Assembly: GCA_907163375.1 (NCBI GenBank) | Contig: CAJQUW010004580.1 | Span: 1,314,501 to 1,378,500, forward strand | Direction of reading: 5' to 3' | Length of the DNA: 64,000 nt | DNA from: Prostheceraeus crozeri | Lineage: Eukaryota; Platyhelminthes; Polycladida; Euryleptidae | Shown: positions 60,180 through 64,000 of the stretch, piece by piece | Position numbering within the stretch: position 1 is the stretch's first letter | Layout: each line of letters opens with the position of its first letter | Notes under the pieces: generated by a model | Database searches by the model: none | What the model was told of the DNA's origin: nothing | What the model saw: only the letters and a program-made list of their open reading frames with translations | Translations under genes and position numbers: made by a program

Positions 60180-62392
60180 GCAATGTATCCTGCAACAGAA
60201 AATAATGTCGAGCGGACAACATGAGGTAGTTTGCAGACTTTATTTTGAGCTTAGTCATTTGCTTTCCATTCTTCATCAGAGAGATCAAGGTTGCTGCATT
60301 CAAAGCATGTATTCGATGCTGGAGAATACTTTCCGTTGTCTAAGCAATCCAGTTCATGTAAAATCCTCACACGGCGGGATTAGGCAGCAATCAGAACTTG
60401 CTCAAAAGCGATACAATATAGTCCACCAAACGTTTCTCTGTAATATCCGAACTCGCCTTCAAGACAGTCACTCTGAAAGTGGCCAAGCAGCAGATATTTC
60501 ACTTTATCACCTCCAACCAAAAGATGTTTTGACATGGATGTAAGTCCATCTAAAGCCTCCGTAATTTCGACGGTGAATGTTTGCATTCTCCTTGATACAC
60601 GAGTCGGAGTAATTTGCTTGAGTGATTCACTCATTTTAGGCAAGTATTCCAACTGAGAAACATGTGACACAGGAGCACGAATATTGTCATTCAGATGTAG
60701 ATGTGCACTGACACTTCGATTATTTAATTGCTTCCACATATTGAGGATGTGGTAAATAAAGCATGCTGTTTCTTCCCTGCCGTCCTGATTAAGGCTGCAA
60801 TTGTTTTATCATCAAACACTACAATTTCAAACCTCAATGAACATTTTGTTTTTCAAAAGCATTGGTATTCAGTGCATTTGATGTTAGTTTCGTTCGGCGA
60901 AGAGAAGATTGTTTTTCTTTTTCGTATAATTCGATGAAATCGGACCATCGTGTCAAAACTCTGATGAATCAGGGGATTGGAATTCTACAGTTTGTGATTT
61001 GAAAGTTATCCAGCTGTTTCTGATAGATTTCAATAAGTACGGGATCAAACAAGAGGTACAACGATCTGTTCGATTCCACAGGAAGAGAAATACAAAATGA
61101 TAACGAACCATCCCTTCTGAGCAATTTAAAAAATGTTCGATTCGTCGCATGACAATCTGACATCAAGTACAAGGACGTGCCAACGTCAGAATAAATAATT
61201 CGCAAAGCTGTAATAACAAGATCCCTCAAAAACTGAGCATTGAGTGAGAATACCGGTACAAGGCGAATAACAAAGGCTTTGATTTTTGTAAACAGAGGCT
61301 TTATCATGATTGCGAGGACACTGCGAGCCATTCGTTTTGAATTATCACAAGCGTATCCTATCATATGTCCACCTCCTCATTCGCATCTGAAGGTAAAATG
61401 CGCACTTCATCAAATATAGCTCCCACACAATTTGCTATCATTGTTCATACCAAAAGAGAAACTTGTTTCTCATATTTCAGCCGCTTCAGGCCTCGAAACA
61501 ATATCGCTGAAAGAACCAATATTTTTTGTGAGAGTTTTGGGAGTAGGAAAATAAGATCTGAGCATTTTGTACCAAGTCCTGTTTATTATAAATAAATTCA
61601 GTGCCATCAGCATGATTGATGAATTACATCTTCGACCATTTACTTCATAGCAAAGCAGCTCAAGCATATCCAGCACTACTTGAATTGAGAAGCTCTCTTC
61701 AAAGTAGCATTTTTCTCTCAAAGATATTGTTTGATCAATGACATTCGTTTCAAAATTCTTCACGAAACAGATAATGTTTTCTAACTGTGACCATCATTCG
61801 ATCTGTGTTGGTAACCTGACATTTTCAAACATGCAAACATGCATGGTTGAGAAGTCGCAAGAGATCTTTATGATGAAGTCTGTTTCAAGCTCACTACTGA
61901 TGGATAGCAAGAGTACGTAATCTCCCTTGATAATGATATCGATTGGGAAATTTTTTTTTTTGCTTTTAATATCCTTTTCAAAGGTCTGGAAATTTGATAA
62001 TTTATCATGCGCATTAAAATCTTCCAATTCATTTGGAGCAAAATTTCGCTGTTCAGCCAATAATCCTCGTGTGCCTGAAAGTTGTCCACGCCTGCGTTCG
62101 TTCAATTTCTCAATAGAGTTGCTTTCCTCAAATACTGAAGGAGGCGTGACTGGGACAGATTTTCCACAACATTTCTTTTTGGGTGCATTTTTAGGCCAAT
62201 GCAATGAGCAGACTCCCACGTTCCTTGTTATTACTTCACTTTTAATTCTATTTTTCAGCACATTTATCCACGATTTAAGTTGTTCTTCATCTCATCCTTC
62301 AAGGGAAATCGATAAATTGATGCCTTTACAGATTTCTTGTGTCTGGCACGTTTATTTGATTCACAATGCAAAATGCTGCATTTGCACACCAT
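60180..62392 (-). pseudogene. P/THAP9-like transposase, broken
   Basis: From the ATG at 62392 the minus strand encodes a THAP zinc finger: MVCKCSILHCESNKRARHKK (C-x4-C), then a frame change, SWINVLKNRIKS and VGVCSLHWPKNAPKKK (C-x2-H), followed by PPSVF. Downstream come YKMLRSYFPTPKTLTKNIGS (near 61550) and MIGYACDNSKRMARSVLAIM with YLMSDCHATNRTFFKLL (61364-61100). LLFDPV and LLKSIRNSWITF are the P-element DP-x-HL-x-K-x-x-RN block. The end is YLLLGHFQSDCLEGEFGYYR then ETFGGLYCIAF (60400), and SVAGYIAKKENV near 60190. All P-superfamily landmarks occur in order over about 730 codons, with several frame changes and stops. The plus frame 61927-62454 is a shadow. Confidence 0.88.
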
Positions 62393-62619
62393 TTGTCTTT
62401 TTGACAAAATATGAACTTGATCTGCCGGAGTATGCAAAACATCAAATTTACTGAGATGTTTTCGATTTGACTGCCAAAGTCTATGAAAAATTATTTCAAA
62501 TCTGGCCTCCGCTAATCGTCCACAGATTGAGAGTTTCCAATCCCTAGAATACCACAGATATTAATCATAGATATCCCTGGTCTGATATTACGGCCCTAAA
62601 AATCCATGATATAATGCTA

Positions 62620-64000
62620 CATTGTTAGTATTCTAAATCTTTTTTTTCCAAAGTTATATATAATCTATATTTGGCATTGAAATACAAACTGATGTAAAAA
62701 ATGTCCTACGTACCTAAAAGTTCAAGTTATCTGCATCTCTAATGAAATAATCTCAAACGAAGAGGGATAAGCAAAATCACTGCTGGTCTGTGATGCTTGC
62801 ACTAGACCTCGATCTCTTCAGGATCGACAAAGCGTTACTCCTTATCAAGGATAACGATATTCGTCCACTGATGTTATAATGTTATTGTAGCCAGCACCGG
62901 TTTGGATCGACAGCCGCTGTGATATTGTGTGGATGAAACTGGCTGCTTCTTCTCCATAGCCACCCTAAATGGTTAATGCGAATGGAAGGCAGGTCCACCC
63001 CAGCTCCCGACATTTCTCGACTAATCTTAACGTTCCTAATTTCTATGCTATGATTGCAAATGGAAAACAATGTTCTCATATCTATTGCTTGTAGAAGAGA
63101 GGTTCATCGTGCATTTTTGCCGAAAAAATGCACGGTAAAAATGCACGATAAATATCCATGAAAAATGCACGGTAGCAAACTGGAAAGTCTATGAGCCATA
63201 CATAGATGGTTCATAGTCTATGTATGAACTGTCTATGGTTCATAGACATACCTGACTTAGTCCATGCATTTCCATGGTCCATGCTTTACAAGCAGAGGTC
63301 ATAGAATACTAACAATAGAAATCACAGCATGGTATAATCATGCAGATATTTTTGGCCAACCCATTGCTATCAAGACTACTGGAGTGCACGGTGAATCAAC
63401 AAAGACCTTCCTTAAGTCACTTGGCAATCTAACGAGTGAAGCAAGTGGCGACCGACGTGAACATTCCTGATTTCAGCAGCGCATCAGTGTTGCGATAATC
63501 AGAGGGAATGGCTTAAGTGTATTAATGGCTGGCGGTGTTCGCTCTTAACTTTTCATGCGCTTGTCTTTTTTTCTTATTTTGTATGATATGTCAGGTTATT
63601 TCTTCTCTTGTTAAATATATTTGAAATGCTAAATATCTGCATATTATACCAAGCTGTGATTCCTACATTAGATAACTACCTCAATGTAGGTGATACGCGC
63701 TGGAAATAGACGAGTCGATTCCCTATGCGTAGATCTCAGTCAAAGAGTCAGTTATCTGATATATCCACCAATTCACAATTGCATCAATTGTAACATGGGC
63801 ATGAACGATTTTGATCATTTTCAAATATTCATCTTTTACCGGAGATTTTGAATATCATTGTCGGGGATTTTGGATATCATTAGCGGAGATTAAGGACATC
63901 ATCATCCATGGATATCTAGATACTACCTGAATAGGAAGGTATTACTGCCTAGAATAATTTGCAAGTTTTTCATATTTAACGTATATTTTGCATTCAGAAT
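62620..64000. other. Unassigned right end of window
   Basis: No gene recognised; contains the short repeat cluster at 63105-63250. Confidence 0.4.
63105..63250. repeat. Cluster of short direct and inverted repeats
   Basis: GTGCATTTTTGCCGAAAAAA then TGCACGGTAAAAATGCACGA forms a small hairpin plus three direct copies of AAAATGCACGRTA. It is followed by alternating TCTATG/CATAGA palindromes. Confidence 0.7.

Larger units (their letters stand above)
59118..62619 (-). mobile_element. P-element-like transposon with THAP domain and long TIRs
   Basis: The left end (59118-59285) and right end (62505-62619, reversed) share TAGCATTATATCATGGATTT, TATCTATGATTAATATCT, GTATTCTAGGGATTGGAAAC and TGTGGACGATTAGCGGAGGC. 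The inverted ends are thus well over 100 bp. The left end carries an extra block of about 40 bp (59156-59196) containing a small palindrome around CTGCTAGCGCAG. An exact 8-bp duplication could not be confirmed. The total of 3.5 kb is autonomous size. Confidence 0.88.

Noticed and set aside
61927-62454. 175-codon plus-strand frame
   Set aside because: It is antisense to the THAP and N-terminal part of the P-like transposase.

Overview
The window is animal (metazoan) nuclear DNA. It is AT-rich, has no bacterial gene layout, and is crowded with eukaryotic transposable elements. Penelope-like retroelements, a P/THAP transposon, piggyBac, hAT, Tc1/mariner, a Harbinger-type MITE and two LINE lineages occur together, which fits an invertebrate with a large, TE-rich genome. 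The palindrome TAGGCCTA is unusually common (14 copies counted by eye). A marine deuterostome such as an echinoderm is a guess, not a conclusion. I saw no LTR retrovirus, Polinton or other virus-like element, no CRISPR array, and no rRNA or tRNA gene.

Layout: 0.3-5.5 kb holds a piggyBac (TTAA duplications) beside a Tc1-like element, flanked by two opposed arms of a fold-back repeat family. 5.5-17.4 kb is mostly unique AT-rich DNA with a mariner scrap, a Tc1 scrap, hairpins and a dispersed repeat. 17.4-18.9 kb is a mariner with TIRs and TA duplications. 23.1-24.6 kb is a pogo-like non-autonomous element with 200-bp tandem units. 25.1-26.3 kb holds the only plausible host coding sequence, exons resembling a DUF4806 domain. 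27.2-34.0 kb holds Penelope scraps, two fold-back repeats, an RTE-like LINE and a second pogo-like element. 34.6-40.1 kb is a 5.55-kb unclassified element with short inverted ends and dense subterminal repeats, apparently inserted in a Penelope element. 41.3-42.0 kb is an intact-looking fold-back element with TA duplications.

The richest part is 47.1-56.3 kb, a three-level nest. A CR1/Jockey-group LINE is split by a hAT element with a perfect 8-bp duplication (CGAAGGAT), and the LINE reading frame continues across it. The hAT is in turn filled by two head-to-head Penelope insertions next to (AT)n tracts. Both Penelope families carry recognisable hammerhead ribozymes in their tails, with compensatory changes between copies. 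59.1-62.6 kb is a P-element relative with a THAP domain and long inverted ends.

Almost every coding frame here belongs to a transposon, and most are broken. The biology of the window is therefore the stratigraphy of insertions rather than a host pathway. The best candidates for something undescribed are the 5.55-kb element at 34578-40129, the TA-target fold-back family, and the hammerhead-bearing Penelope pairs.
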